Shown: piece after piece, positions 14,229-23,400 of the stretch
Layout: the number at the start of each line of letters is the position of its first letter
Position numbering within the stretch: position 1 is the first letter of the stretch
Assembly: GCF_003386535.1 (NCBI RefSeq)
Contig: NZ_QTTN01000010.1
Location: 62,001 to 126,000 of the forward strand
Length of the DNA stretch: 64,000 bases
Source: Paenibacillus taihuensis
GTDB taxonomy: Bacteria > Bacillota > Bacilli > Paenibacillales > Paenibacillaceae
Reading direction: 5' to 3'
Translations under genes and position numbers: made by a program
Notes under the pieces: model-generated
The model's database searches: none
What the model saw: only the letters and a program-made list of their open reading frames with translations
What the model was told of the DNA's origin: nothing

Positions 14229-14939
14229 ATGAATACTACGATTGAAACGATTATCCGATCCATTGCCGCATTCGTTCTCATCATGATTATCGCGCGCATA
14301 ATCGGCAAACAAACGTTAACCCAGTTAACTTATCACGATTTTGTCGCTACCATCACGCTTGGCGCAATTACGGCGAATTTGGCCTTCAACACCGACTTGA
14401 AGTCGTGGAATCAGATTACGGCATTGCTGACGTTCAGCGGAATCGCTTTCCTCATTGCCGTCATATCGCTGCGAAGCCGGCATTTGCGCAAGTGGGTGTC
14501 AGGCAAGCCGACCATCGTCATGGAGAACGGCAAGATTCTGGAGCATAACCTCCGCAAGCTGCGCTTCACGCTCGATACGCTCAATCAGGAGCTGCGGGAG
14601 AAAGATATTTTCGACATTAATGAAGTCGAGTATGCGGTGCTCGAACTGAACGGCAAGATTTCCGTACTGAAGAAGCCGCAGTTCCGGCAGGTGACGAAGA
14701 AAGATCTTGGCGTGAAGACACCTGCCACAAACAGCTTCCCCGTCGAGCTCATCATGGACGGCAAGCCCGCCGTTACCAATATGGAGAACAGCGGACTTGA
14801 TATGGACTGGCTGAATAAGCAGATGCGGCGCCGGGGATTAACGCTCGATGATGTCTGTTATGCGGTACGCGGAACGGACGGAACGGTGTACTTCGATTTG
14901 TACCATGACCAGTTGAAGCATCCGATCAACACCGAGTAG
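14229..14939 (+). CDS. DUF421 (YetF/YrbG family) membrane protein
   Basis: The 236-residue product has three N-terminal membrane helices (about residues 5-25, 35-55 and 60-80) containing Arg-Ile-Ile-Gly-Lys-Gln-Thr-Leu-Thr-Gln-Leu-Thr-Tyr-His-Asp-Phe, the core signature of DUF421. The C-terminal cytoplasmic region of two alpha/beta subdomains includes Gly-Lys-Pro-Thr-Ile-Val-Met-Glu-Asn-Gly-Lys-Ile. Length and order match the Bacillus YetF/YdfR type, whose relatives have been linked to spore or envelope functions. The ATG at 14229 is preferred to a GTG 13 codons earlier, which adds non-family residues without a ribosome site. Confidence 0.92.
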   Translation: MNTTIETIIRSIAAFVLIMIIARIIGKQTLTQLTYHDFVATITLGAITANLAFNTDLKSWNQITALLTFSGIAFLIAVISLRSRHLRKWVSGKPTIVMENGKILEHNLRKLRFTLDTLNQELREKDIFDINEVEYAVLELNGKISVLKKPQFRQVTKKDLGVKTPATNSFPVELIMDGKPAVTNMENSGLDMDWLNKQMRRRGLTLDDVCYAVRGTDGTVYFDLYHDQLKHPINTE

Positions 14940-14969
14940 CCGCCGCCCCCAGTCCAACACCTTACAACC

Positions 14970-15209
14970 TTACACCCAGCCCCAGAAAAACCCGTCACGC
15001 TCCCAAGCTGCGCGCCCGCCGTGCAGCTTTTTAAATATTTTCTTCACTTCTTTGTCGATCGACTCATTGCCGTTCTCGTTGACGTAAATAAAGCGCTCGC
15101 CGTAATGCGCTTTAATATAAGCCACCGCCTGCTCCTGACGCAGAATCCCCGCCGTTTGCAGCTCCTTCAGCATCCACTCCGCCACTTCCTGTGCCGTATG
15201 CTCCATCAT
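14970..15209 (-). CDS. Small DUF6953-like protein
   Basis: The 79-residue cytoplasmic protein has the pattern Thr-Ala-Gln-Glu-Val-Ala-Glu-Trp-Met near the start, Phe-Ile-Tyr-Val-Asn-Glu-Asn-Gly-Asn in the middle and a Trp-containing end. This resembles a small Bacilli family (DUF6953-like) of unknown role. The first of two adjacent ATGs at 15209 follows AAGGA by 9 bases; a TTG 7 codons upstream is less likely. It is transcribed convergently with the DUF421 gene, with only about 30 bases between stops. Confidence 0.75.
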   Translation of the reverse strand: MMEHTAQEVAEWMLKELQTAGILRQEQAVAYIKAHYGERFIYVNENGNESIDKEVKKIFKKLHGGRAAWERDGFFWGWV

Positions 15210-15335
15210 TTTCACACATCCTTCACTCAAATCTATTGTTACCTTTACCTGGAAACCCCGTATGTATCCTTATCAAACGCATACCTATGAATAACAGCCC
15301 GTATCACCAAAAATTGATCGTGGAGGGGTACACTT

Positions 15336-16292
15336 ATGCAAGTCGTCGAACCGAATCCGAGGAAAGCCAGAGTGAATATTCGAGCTTATATTTGGTTTGC
15401 TGTCCTGATCGTCGTCGGCCTGATCGTCGCTTTTAACGGCTTTGCCACTGTCCAATACGGCAACGTCGGTCTGTACAAAACGTTCGGCAAACTGAATGAT
15501 AACATACTGTCGCCAGGCATTCATATGAAAATCCCATTCGTTCAGAGCATCATCCAAGTGAACGTGCAGGTAACGAAAGCAGAGACGGATACGTCGGCTT
15601 CTTCCAAGGACTTGCAGCCGGTGTCCACGCATGTCGCGGTCAACTATTCCGTAGATAAAGCAGCGGCTTACAAGCTGATGAACAACGTTGGCGGATCGTT
15701 CGACAGCGTCATCGTCAATCCGGCGATTCAAGAGATCGTGAAGGAGGTTACGGCAAGGTATCCGGCGGAGGATCTCATCGCGAAGCGTGATATTGTGGCA
15801 GGCGAAGTGAGGGAACATCTGACGACGCGGCTTGCGAAGTACAACCTGATCGTCGCCGATATTAACATCGTGAACTTCAAGTTCTCCGATGCGTTCAACC
15901 AGTCGATCGAGGCGAAGCAAGTCGCGCAGCAGCAAGCGCTGAAAGCCGAGAACGACCTGAAGCGCGTGCAGATCGAAGCGAAGCAGAAGGTTGCGCAGGC
16001 GCAAGCGGATGCGGAATCGCTCAAGCTGAAGAAGCAGGAAGTAACGCCGGAGCTCATCCAGCTGAAGCAGATCGAGGTGCAGGAGATGGCGGTCGATAAG
16101 TGGGACGGCCGTCTGCCAAGCGTAACAGGCGGCGCGACGCCGTTCATCGACGTCAACTCACTTGCGGGCGGCAGCGGCAGCAGCAGGGCCGTGAGTGTAC
16201 CTGGCACGAGCAGCGAGGATCAGTCGGCTGCGGATGATGCAGCGGCAGCGACTGCGGACGGCTCGAACAGCAGCAACAGCAGCAGCAAATAG
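15336..16292 (+). CDS. Prohibitin/SPFH (band 7) membrane protein
   Basis: The 318-residue protein has a short cytoplasmic start, one membrane helix (about 17-36), an SPFH domain (about 37-200: Gly-Asn-Val-Gly-Leu-Tyr-Lys-Thr-Phe-Gly-Lys, then Ser-Pro-Gly-Ile-His-Met-Lys-Ile-Pro) and an Ala/Gln/Glu/Lys coiled coil (about 195-245) that drives oligomer rings. The Ser/Gly/Ala-rich tail is low complexity. It is the single-helix prohibitin type, distinct from the flotillin YuaG. Members scaffold membrane proteases or microdomains; no partner gene lies beside it. It ends at a strong terminator. Confidence 0.92.
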   Translation: MQVVEPNPRKARVNIRAYIWFAVLIVVGLIVAFNGFATVQYGNVGLYKTFGKLNDNILSPGIHMKIPFVQSIIQVNVQVTKAETDTSASSKDLQPVSTHVAVNYSVDKAAAYKLMNNVGGSFDSVIVNPAIQEIVKEVTARYPAEDLIAKRDIVAGEVREHLTTRLAKYNLIVADINIVNFKFSDAFNQSIEAKQVAQQQALKAENDLKRVQIEAKQKVAQAQADAESLKLKKQEVTPELIQLKQIEVQEMAVDKWDGRLPSVTGGATPFIDVNSLAGGSGSSRAVSVPGTSSEDQSAADDAAAATADGSNSSNSSSK

Positions 16293-16301
16293 GCGGTAGG
16301 C

Positions 16302-16335
16302 AAAGAGGCGCAGGAGCTTAATCCTGCGCCTCTTT
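16302..16335 (+). terminator. Rho-independent terminator of the prohibitin-like gene
   Basis: AAAGAGGCGCAGGA pairs with TCCTGCGCCTCTTT around a short loop, directly after the stop codon. The region 16336-16471 holds nothing I can identify. Confidence 0.85.
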
Positions 16336-16471
16336 AATGCTAAGAAAGGCTTAGCTTTTCAATCATTTATTCGGCCCGAATAAGATCAGTATACGAGGTC
16401 GATCTAGCCGATTATAGATAACAAACGATTAGGAACCGTTTATGACAGCCCGCGGGAAGGATTCAGACAAT

Positions 16472-16511
16472 AAAAAAAGCCCCATCAGATGGTTAGTCCG
16501 ATGCGGCTTTT
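16472..16511 (-). terminator. Terminator overlapping the stop codon of the CD3324-like gene
   Basis: On the minus strand AAAAGCCGCATCGG (16511 side) pairs with CTGATGGGGCTTTT (16486-16473), followed by T's to 16472. The TAA stop (16495-16493) lies in the loop, so the hairpin begins inside the coding sequence. Confidence 0.7.
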
Positions 16512-16786
16512 GCCGGTTTGCTCCGGTTATAGACGATTTTTTTGATACTATCACTGGAGAGACAGTATTGTGAACAGAGCTCATCAATGGTCATCCCACT
16601 GGCAAAGTGGCAGCGAATCTCTTCGTTTCGCAGCGAAAGCATTCGCTTGCCGCCGGAGTTCTCTCCCCATTGCTTCCTTGTACCTTCAGGCGCTGGTATG
16701 TACACCATTCCGCCGCTTACATATTTCTGTATTTCCTTCAATAATTCCGATGGGAAAATAACGTATGCATTCCTATATTTTTTCAT
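16493..16786 (-). CDS. CD3324-like HTH protein
   Basis: This is a 97-residue protein. The N-terminus Met-Lys-Lys-Tyr-Arg-Asn-Ala...Leu-Pro/Ser-Glu-Leu-Leu-Lys-Glu-Ile-Gln-Lys-Tyr-Val, with a Gly-containing turn and Val-Tyr-Ile-Pro, and a C-terminal helix-turn-helix (about 58-90, Met-Thr-Ile-Asp-Glu-Leu...Ser-Ser-Asp-Ser-Ile-Lys-Lys) match small Firmicutes proteins named after Clostridioides CD3324. The ATG at 16786 has AAGGAG 9 bases upstream; the longer frame from 16873 lacks a site. Family members are probable DNA-binding proteins of unknown role. Its stop codon lies within its own terminator loop. Confidence 0.8.
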   Translation of the reverse strand: MKKYRNAYVIFPSELLKEIQKYVSGGMVYIPAPEGTRKQWGENSGGKRMLSLRNEEIRCHFASGMTIDELCSQYCLSSDSIKKIVYNRSKPAKAASD

Positions 16787-16842
16787 ATCGCTCTGCTCCT
16801 TAAAATTTATAATCTTTAAGGCAGCAAAGTCTATCCTGCAAA

Positions 16843-16941
16843 CTAGGCGGTCAAGCTGTTTCTGAAGCTCCATACAAACAACCGCCGTTGTTTATAGTGT
16901 AGACCTTGCATAGAGCTTCTAGTGAATATTGCATTCAACAT
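16843..16941 (-). CDS. Possible 32-residue leader peptide
   Basis: An ATG at 16941 (with a second, in frame, at 16947) lies 8 bases after AAAGGAGGAG, a very strong ribosome site, and runs 32 codons to a TAG 57 bases before the CD3324-like start. Composition is basic with Arg-Arg-Leu-Phe-Val-Trp. It could be a leader peptide or chance; no family is recognised. Confidence 0.3.
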   Translation of the reverse strand: MLNAIFTRSSMQGLHYKQRRLFVWSFRNSLTA

Positions 16942-17181
16942 TCGCATCTCCTCCTTTCGTCTTGTTTTTTTTGGAATTATTTTCTATAACTCCTCACTCA
17001 CCCTATTCGTCGCCATGCTTCGAACTCCTGCTTTCTTCGTTATGCAGCTGTGCATGAAAACGCGATAACACGCGCAAAACCACTTTGTTTAGCGAATGAG
17101 CACTTCCTTTGTCACCCGTGCAGGGACCGGCTTTCGGACCGCGAATATCGATATAAACTACATCTGAACGGAGTGATTGGA

Positions 17182-17790
17182 ATGATGGAACTTGTTAAAA
17201 GCAAGGATGCGGCTGAGTCGCTGAACGTGAGCCAAACGACGGTCAAACGCTGGGCTTCCTATTTCCCGCACTATTTCCAAAAGGACCGCTTCGGACACTA
17301 TATCTTCACACCGCAGGATCTCGCGATGCTTGGCCTGATTAAAGCAGCGCTGGAACGCGGCGAAACGATGGATCAGATCGTGCTGCCCGAGCCTCAGCCT
17401 CAGCCCGAACCAGAGAATGAAAATGCCCAGCAGCTCATAAAACTGCAGGCGCTGCAGGAGTCCGCATCAGCAATGAATGAGGCGGTACAAGAAGTCGCAG
17501 CTGCTGCCGCCACTCTTGAGCAGACAGATCTTCAGACCCGCCTCCGCAATGTCGAACGCAGGCTGGACCAGAAGGCCGACGAGGTCGTCGTCGCCCAAGT
17601 GCTGCAGCACCGCGAGGAGCTTGATGAACTGCGCCGCATGGTTGATATGCTTGCCACATCCATCGAAATGTCTCGCAAGCCATCGATGGCAGAACTTCAA
17701 GCAGCAGCAGCCGAGACAGCAGCGTCATCATCCAATGGATCGCCTTCACGCAAGCGCGGCTTGTTCCGTTCATTGTTCGTTTGGTTCTAG
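17182..17790 (+). CDS. racA: RacA-like MerR-type DNA-binding coiled-coil protein
   Basis: The 202-residue product has an N-terminal MerR-like winged helix (about 1-70; Ser-Lys-Asp-Ala-Ala-Glu-Ser-Leu-Asn-Val-Ser, then Thr-Val-Lys-Arg-Trp). A Pro/Gln/Glu linker, a coiled coil (about 95-165) and a basic, aromatic C-terminus ending Phe-Val-Trp-Phe follow. Bacillus RacA, which tethers the chromosome origin to the cell pole during sporulation, has this order and size (184 residues). The ATG at 17182 has GGAG upstream; the frame extends 44 codons further up without family character. The symbol is by resemblance; a plain MerR-type regulator remains possible. It ends at a strong terminator. Confidence 0.65.
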   Translation: MMELVKSKDAAESLNVSQTTVKRWASYFPHYFQKDRFGHYIFTPQDLAMLGLIKAALERGETMDQIVLPEPQPQPEPENENAQQLIKLQALQESASAMNEAVQEVAAAAATLEQTDLQTRLRNVERRLDQKADEVVVAQVLQHREELDELRRMVDMLATSIEMSRKPSMAELQAAAAETAASSSNGSPSRKRGLFRSLFVWF

Positions 17791-17813
17791 GTCGTCTTCG
17801 TCTTGATATAGTT

Positions 17814-17848
17814 AAAGCCCGGTCCCCCCTGTGGGGCCGGGCTTTCTT
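17814..17848 (+). terminator. Rho-independent terminator of the racA-like gene
   Basis: AAAGCCCGGTCCCC pairs with GGGGCCGGGCTTT, followed by a short T-rich tail. It lies between convergent genes. Confidence 0.85.
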
Positions 17849-17851
17849 GTC

Positions 17852-18685
17852 TTAATAGCTCTTCGTCGCCAGCTCATTCAGCGGCTTGAACGTATATCCT
17901 TGCTGCCGCGCCGCGTCGATTATTGCACCGAGGGCTTCCGTGTTGTCCTTCGAGACGGAATGCAGCAGGATGACCGCGCCGGGGTGCAGCTGCTTCATCA
18001 CATTGTCGTACGCGTAACGCCAGCCCTTCTGCGCACTCGGCTCCCAGTCTCGGTAAGCGACGGACCAGAACACGCTCGTATACCCCTGCTCCTTGCTCAC
18101 CGCCAGCACTCTGCTGTTGAAGATCCCTCTTGGCGGGCGCAAATATGTCATTTCCTGCTGTCCGGTCAGCTCAGCGACAGCGGTCTTCACCTTCGACAGC
18201 TCCGTGCTGATCTGGGTGCTGGAGATGACGCTCATATCCGGATGGCTCCAGGAATGGTTGCCGACCAGATGTCCCTCCGCTACCATGCGCTTCACCAGCT
18301 CAGGCTTGTCCTTCACGTAATGGCCGGTTACGAAGAAGATCGCCGGCACGCTCTTCTCCTTCAGCACATCCAGAATCCGAGGCGTATAGCCGTTCTCGTA
18401 ACCGTTATCGAACGTCAAATACAGCTCCTTCTGCTTCGTATCCCCTAGAAAGATCGCCCCATGCTGCTCAAGGATCGGCTGGAAACCTTCCTCCTTAATA
18501 GAAGGCAGCGCGCCTCCCACACTCTTCTTGAATCCAAAATGGTACGGTCCGCCGGTTGGTGCCACAGTTGCATTCTCATTCTCATTCGCATCTGCATGTG
18601 CAGATAAACCGGTCGTCAGCAGTAGTGCAAGCAGCATCGCTGTCAGGGTCGCGCTGAGCACGGCTCGTTTTTTTCGCATCGTCAT
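17852..18685 (-). CDS. pdaA: PdaA-type polysaccharide deacetylase (muramic delta-lactam formation)
   Basis: This is a 277-residue exported NodB-fold deacetylase with a signal peptide in the first about 32 residues. Motif 1 is Thr-Phe-Asp-Asn-Gly-Tyr-Glu (about 90-96), the Asn in place of the second Asp being typical of PdaA. Motif 2 is His-Ser-Trp-Ser-His-Pro-Asp (about 143-149), motif 3 Arg-Pro-Pro-Arg-Gly, and a late Leu-Leu-His-Ser follows. PdaA removes the acetyl group from muramic acid so that delta-lactam can form in spore cortex, which is needed for germination. Length and motif variants match the Bacillus enzyme closely. A sigma-G promoter would be expected but I did not identify one. 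Confidence 0.9.
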   Translation of the reverse strand: MTMRKKRAVLSATLTAMLLALLLTTGLSAHADANENENATVAPTGGPYHFGFKKSVGGALPSIKEEGFQPILEQHGAIFLGDTKQKELYLTFDNGYENGYTPRILDVLKEKSVPAIFFVTGHYVKDKPELVKRMVAEGHLVGNHSWSHPDMSVISSTQISTELSKVKTAVAELTGQQEMTYLRPPRGIFNSRVLAVSKEQGYTSVFWSVAYRDWEPSAQKGWRYAYDNVMKQLHPGAVILLHSVSKDNTEALGAIIDAARQQGYTFKPLNELATKSY

Positions 18686-18822
18686 CGTTATGGATTCCCC
18701 ACTTTCATGCTTGGCTTTATTTAAGAGTAGGATTTCACCATGTGCGGGAATTTATGTGAGCCATAGTTCTATGTTAGAATAGGCGAAGCAAATGTTCTTG
18801 ATGGGAGAGGCGGCAGAGCAGG

Positions 18823-19413
18823 ATGGCTACGATTGTTAAAATCCGCGGCAGCGTGTTTATCGGGGGACTGCAGTGGCTTCCGGCCATAACAGATCCGGCA
18901 ACCGGGATTACATACGAATATGCGGGCGATGCGCGCGAGTTCTCGCCGGAGACTGTAAATACGGGACGTTCGCGCGTGGAGCAGGAGGTCGTCGTTGATT
19001 TCGTGAAGCGCAAGCTGTTCGCATTCGCGAATACAGGCTTAACGTCGCTGCGGCAGACGATGCCAGGCGGCTTGACCGAGATGAAGCAAGGCAAAGCGCC
19101 GATCGATGGCGTGACGGTCGAAGGTGAAACATGGGGCGCTATGACCTGCTCGTTCGTTATGAAGGCGAGCGTGGCAGACCCGCTTAGGGCGGATGCGCCG
19201 ACGATGGATTATGAGGTGCACATTACCGTGCATGAAGAAGACGGCAAGGCCACGGTTCGAGGCAGCCATGTCGGCTTCCCTTGCTTCGAGTTCTACAAGC
19301 AAGTGGACTTCGGCGACTTCGAGCAGCTGTATACGCATGATTTTCGCGTGACGGACGATACACCTGAAGCGATGGACGGCGAGATGGAATACCATTTCGA
19401 GCGGTCACTATAA
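18823..19413 (+). CDS. Protein of unknown function
   Basis: This 196-residue soluble protein has no signal peptide and no membrane segment. It reads as beta-rich, with repeated short acidic/aromatic segments (Val-Thr-Val-Glu-Gly-Glu-Thr-Trp, Met-Asp-Tyr-Glu-Val-His-Ile-Thr-Val-His) and many charged residues. I recognise no family. GGGAGAGG lies about 12 bases upstream of the ATG. A second small gene with a strong ribosome site follows after 18 bases, so the two probably form an operon. The 137 bases to divergent pdaA must hold both promoters. Confidence 0.7.
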   Translation: MATIVKIRGSVFIGGLQWLPAITDPATGITYEYAGDAREFSPETVNTGRSRVEQEVVVDFVKRKLFAFANTGLTSLRQTMPGGLTEMKQGKAPIDGVTVEGETWGAMTCSFVMKASVADPLRADAPTMDYEVHITVHEEDGKATVRGSHVGFPCFEFYKQVDFGDFEQLYTHDFRVTDDTPEAMDGEMEYHFERSL

Positions 19414-19431
19414 AATAAAGGAGGGGCGACT

Positions 19432-19647
19432 ATGGCTTTGTACCGCAGACTAGTAACGGATGCAGATTTCACCGAGGCGATGGAGCGCCAGTTCCGGCTT
19501 CGCGTCTACAAAGACGATCACATCGTCGACTCCGACGGCGTCATTGTCCGCTTCGACGACAACACCGTCGTCAGCCAATCCAGCGTCAGCGACGTGGCGT
19601 ACCACGACCGCGCGGCGTGCGAGTTTTTTGAGATTCGGAAGCGGTAG
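19432..19647 (+). CDS. Small protein of unknown function
   Basis: The 71-residue soluble protein is rich in Asp, Arg and Val (Val-Tyr-Lys-Asp-Asp-His-Ile-Val-Asp-Ser-Asp-Gly), preceded by AAAGGAGGGG at an ideal spacing. It follows the upstream unknown gene closely. No family is recognised. Confidence 0.7.
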   Translation: MALYRRLVTDADFTEAMERQFRLRVYKDDHIVDSDGVIVRFDDNTVVSQSSVSDVAYHDRAACEFFEIRKR

Positions 19648-19716
19648 GCGGCTGAGGCCCGCGACAGGGCTCTGGAAGAGCAGACCTCTATTCGCGGTTC
19701 GCGACCTGCGATTCGC

Positions 19717-19755
19717 TCATGGCTATACCTCATGGCTATACCTCATGGCTATATT
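19717..19755. repeat. 13-bp direct repeat, three copies
   Basis: TCATGGCTATACC occurs at 19717 and 19730, with a third, slightly changed copy at 19743. It leads directly into the next repeat block. Confidence 0.8.
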
Positions 19756-19965
19756 GGATATTTCCACTATAGAAACGTGAAAATCGGCTTTTCACGCTCC
19801 TATGTTGGAGATATCCACTCATTCTGAGCTGTTTGGCGCCAAAATCGGCGCTGAGCAGTTTTTTTGTAGAAAAAATCCAATACAGCATGACAAATTGTAC
19901 TTTTTCGGCGAAAATGAGTGGATTTTTCCCATATAGCAGTCCACTCGCTTGGTCTGTGCCGCCAA
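19749..19965. repeat. AT-rich intergenic repeats with 51-bp offset
   Basis: CTATATTGGATATTTCCACT at 19749 recurs as CTATGTTGGAGATATCCACT at 19800, exactly 51 bp apart. An inverted relative (GAGTGGATTTTTCCCATATAG) lies near 19916. Short hairpins (CGTGAAAA...TTTTCACG; GCGCC...GGCGC) lie between. Nothing here looks coding; the block fills the gap before the ridA remnant. Confidence 0.65.
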
Positions 19966-20043
19966 TCATCGCAAATGCTAGCAGGTAAATTTATCCATAG
20001 GCCGAATATTGAAGGAGTTCAGTTTTTTCATAGGAGGGGTAAC

Positions 20044-20314
20044 ATGAAAGAAGTGATTTTCACAAATGACGCTCAAAAGCCTGGTGGCATGCCATATTCC
20101 CAAGCCATATCTCAAAGCCATTCTAGAGGCATCTGGGGCGAAATTATCAGATGTTGTTAAAGTAACTGTATTTCTAAGTGAAGGTGCTGAGTTCGACCCC
20201 TTCAACGATATTTATAAGGAATATTTCTCCGAGCCCTACCCCGCAAGAACGATAGCACCTGCTGCTAATATGGGATTCATGGTGCAAATCGATGCAATAG
20301 CTCATATCTCATAA
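20044..20314 (+). pseudogene. Decayed RidA-family gene (internal deletion and frameshift)
   Basis: A good ribosome site (AGGAGGGG) and ATG at 20044 begin a RidA-like protein: Lys-Glu-Val-Ile-Phe-Thr-Asn-Asp-Ala...Pro-Tyr-Ser-Gln-Ala. The frame then stops at 20160. In another frame from about 20100, Leu-Lys-Ala-Ile-Leu-Glu-Ala-Ser-Gly, Asp-Val-Val-Lys-Val-Thr-Val-Phe-Leu and Tyr-Phe-Ser-Glu-Pro-Tyr-Pro-Ala-Arg-Thr continue with the family's C-terminal half to 20314. The central about 45 residues, including the Gly-Gln-Ile-Pro segment, are missing. RidA normally clears reactive enamine/imine intermediates (about 125 residues). One deletion joining the two halves out of frame explains all of this. 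Confidence 0.85.
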
Positions 20315-20351
20315 TCATTTTCTATGTCGCAATGAATATAACCTGAAATGT

Positions 20352-20381
20352 AAAAGGACGCTGCCATCGCAGCATCCTTTT
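20352..20381. terminator. Bidirectional terminator at the end of the glycan locus
   Basis: AAAAGGACGCTGC pairs with GCAGCATCCTTTT (one mismatch/G-U), with A/T runs on both sides. It sits 20 bases past the GH38 stop on the minus strand and after the ridA remnant on the plus strand. Confidence 0.85.
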
Positions 20382-20400
20382 ACATGTTCACATATAAAAA

Positions 20401-23400
20401 CTACTCCACCTTAACCGACTTAATCTCGAACGGCTTGAACGACAACGTGATCGTGCCGTCCGCGCTGATGCTGCACGGCTCGAGCTCGTCCTCCAGCAGG
20501 TTGACGATGCTCGCCCGCTTCGCCGATGCCGGCAGGCGCAGCGTAATCCGGTCGCGGCTGCCCGTCGACTCGTAGAAACGCAGAATCATACCCGTTCCGC
20601 GCTCCTCCTGCTTCACGGTATCGAGGATAACCGAGCGGCTGTCCAGCTGCAGCAGCGTTTGACCAGCCGACGACAATCCGCCGCCTGCACGGGCCGCGCT
20701 CGCACCGGCTGCAACCGCAACCGCCGGACTGTTCAGCTCGGCTGCCCGGCGAACGACATCTGCCGCGCGCCAATCTCCCGCATGCGGCAGGAGCGAGTAC
20801 GTGAACTCGTGCTCGCCCTGATCAGCTGCCGCATCCGGCCATTTCGGCGCACGCAGCAGCGACAGGCGAAGCACGCTATCCTTAATGTCGTAGCCGTACT
20901 TGCAATCATTGAGCAAGCTGACGCCATAGCTGCCTTCCGAAACATCCGCCCAGCGGTGGCTGCACACCTCGTATTGCGCCTGCTCCCAGCTCGTATTCCG
21001 GTGTGTCGGCCGCTCCAACGCGCCGAACGGAATCTCATACGTCGCTTTGGTCGCGAGCACGTCAACCGGGAACGCGACCTTCAGCAGCTTATGGTCCTCA
21101 TGCCACTGCACGCGCGTCTTGAAATCGATCCGCTTCTCCCCGTGATACAGCACGAGATCCTGCGTAATCCGCGATTCGTTCAAGCGCCATTCGAACCGCA
21201 GAATATCAAGCGCCTCGCCGGAGACGATGACTTTACGCTCCACAAGCTCAGCCGCCCCTGCGCGATGCTGCTCGTACTTCGGATCGATATCCCACGCATC
21301 CCAATACAGCGGTCTGTCATGGAAGAATTGAAGCTCGTTCGCCTTCGAACCCTCCGGCAAAACTTCACGTTCCGCCGCTTTATCGTACATACGAGTAATC
21401 TCGCCGCGCTCGTTAAACTCCAGCTTGTAGTGCGGCGTTTCCCACGCGCTCAAATCCTGCTCACGATGAGCGCCAATGCTACCGGCAACTCCAGCTTCAC
21501 GTTGCTCGGAGGCAAGGCGCAGCCAAACCGTTTTGTAACCGAAAGCCGGGATGCCCTTCACTGCAACCGCCAAGGCAGGCTTCACGCCCTCCGCTCCGGC
21601 AATCCAATCTGAGCCGAGCAGATTGCCCGCCTCATCGTATGCACGCATGCCGGCAAGTTCCAGGTCACCATCGATCAGAACCGTCTCGTCCCGCTCCCAG
21701 CCAAGGCTGTTAAACACGACATACGGCGTCCCCTCGCCAGCACCTGCATCAGTATCAGCACCAACACCAGCGCCTGCAACAACCTGACCCGCAATCGTAC
21801 GAAGCGCACGGTTCAGCTCCTGCTTACCGATTGCGAATACTTCCTCATACTCCGCGGCAGACGTCACATACGATTCCGTAATCGCCGTACCCGGAATGAT
21901 ATCGTGGAACTGGTTCAGCAGCATCAGCTTCCAGCCCTTCTCCAGCGACTTCACAGCCGCAGCCGCGGCTGCGGCCGCGGTTACGTCATCCGAAGCTCCA
22001 GCGTACAACCGCGCGAATGTGCTCCAAATTTCAGCATCCCGGTACAACACTTCGGCTTTGCGGTTATACCGTTTATTCCGTCCGTGAGTCGTTAGCGTGC
22101 CGCGGTGCAGCTCCAAGTAGAGGTCGCCATGCCACTCCGGCAGTTCTTCCGCCACCTGCGAGACCGAATCGAAGAACGCGCCGGCTGTGCTGAAATTGCT
22201 CACAGGAAGGCCCGGCATAAGGTCGCTGCGGTGCACGAATTCCACCATCTCGCGCGTAACGCCGCCGCCGCCGTCGCCATGACCGTAGAGCAGCATCAGC
22301 TCGCCGAGTTTATCCTTTTGGCGGTACGCTTCCCAATGCTCCTTCACATCTTTGGGGCGCGTATGCTCATTAACGCCGTGATTCAAGTAAGAGACGATCG
22401 CAGTTCCGTCGATGCCGACCCAGCGGAACAGCTCATGCGGGAACTTGTTCGTGTCGTTCCAGTTGAGCTTCGTCGTCATGAAATAGTCCATGCCCGCCAG
22501 CTTCAGCAGCTGCGGCAGCGATGCGCTATAACCGAACGTATCCGGCAGCCATTCAATAGTCGCGCGCTTGCCGAATTCCTCGCTGTAGAAGAGCTGTCCG
22601 TGCAGCAGCTGACGAACGAGCGACTCGCCGCTCGGAATGTTCAGGTCCGGCTCAATCCACATCCCGCCGACGAGCTCCCAGCGATTCTCGGCGACGGCCC
22701 GTTTGATTTTCGCATAGAGTGCAGGGTCCCGCTCCTTCACCCAGGCATACAGCAGCGGCTGGCTCTGCGAGTAGACGAAATCCGGATACTCCTCCATCAG
22801 CGACGTCATCGTCGAGAACGTGCGGCTTACTTTGCGCACCGTCTCACGGACAGGCCACAGCCACGCGATGTCGATATGCGATTGCCCAACCATATGCATC
22901 TTCCCTTGCAGCGGCCCCGCTGGGAACCGCTCGCGCACACGCGCAGCCAGCGCGTTCTCAATCTCAGCAAGTCGCTCGCCGCCGCTCCACTCCGCTTCCG
23001 ACAAGCACTCAGCCTCTCGCATCGCATCGTACAGCAAGTCCAGCAGCTGCTGACGTTCAGGCGCAGAAGAATCCTCGGGCAGCAAACGCGTCGTTTCATA
23101 CATAGCCTGCACAGTGCGGAGCAAGCTCTGCACCGGCTTGTTCACACGAACAAGCGTAATGTCATACTGAGAGATCGGCTGAGCCTTCGTCTCTTGATTG
23201 TTCAGCGGATCGAACGGCTCCGGAATCGGATCGTACAGCTCGATCTCAAGCAGCGGTGTAAGGCCTGCACCGTCCAAATACAACGGTACAAAATTATGAT
23301 TGCGGTCCAGACCCTGATAGGAAGCACCGTTCACGCGCAGCAGCCCTTCCCCGCCGCCGTTAACCGTCAAACCGGCTGTTCCATGCTCCCACTCGGCAGG

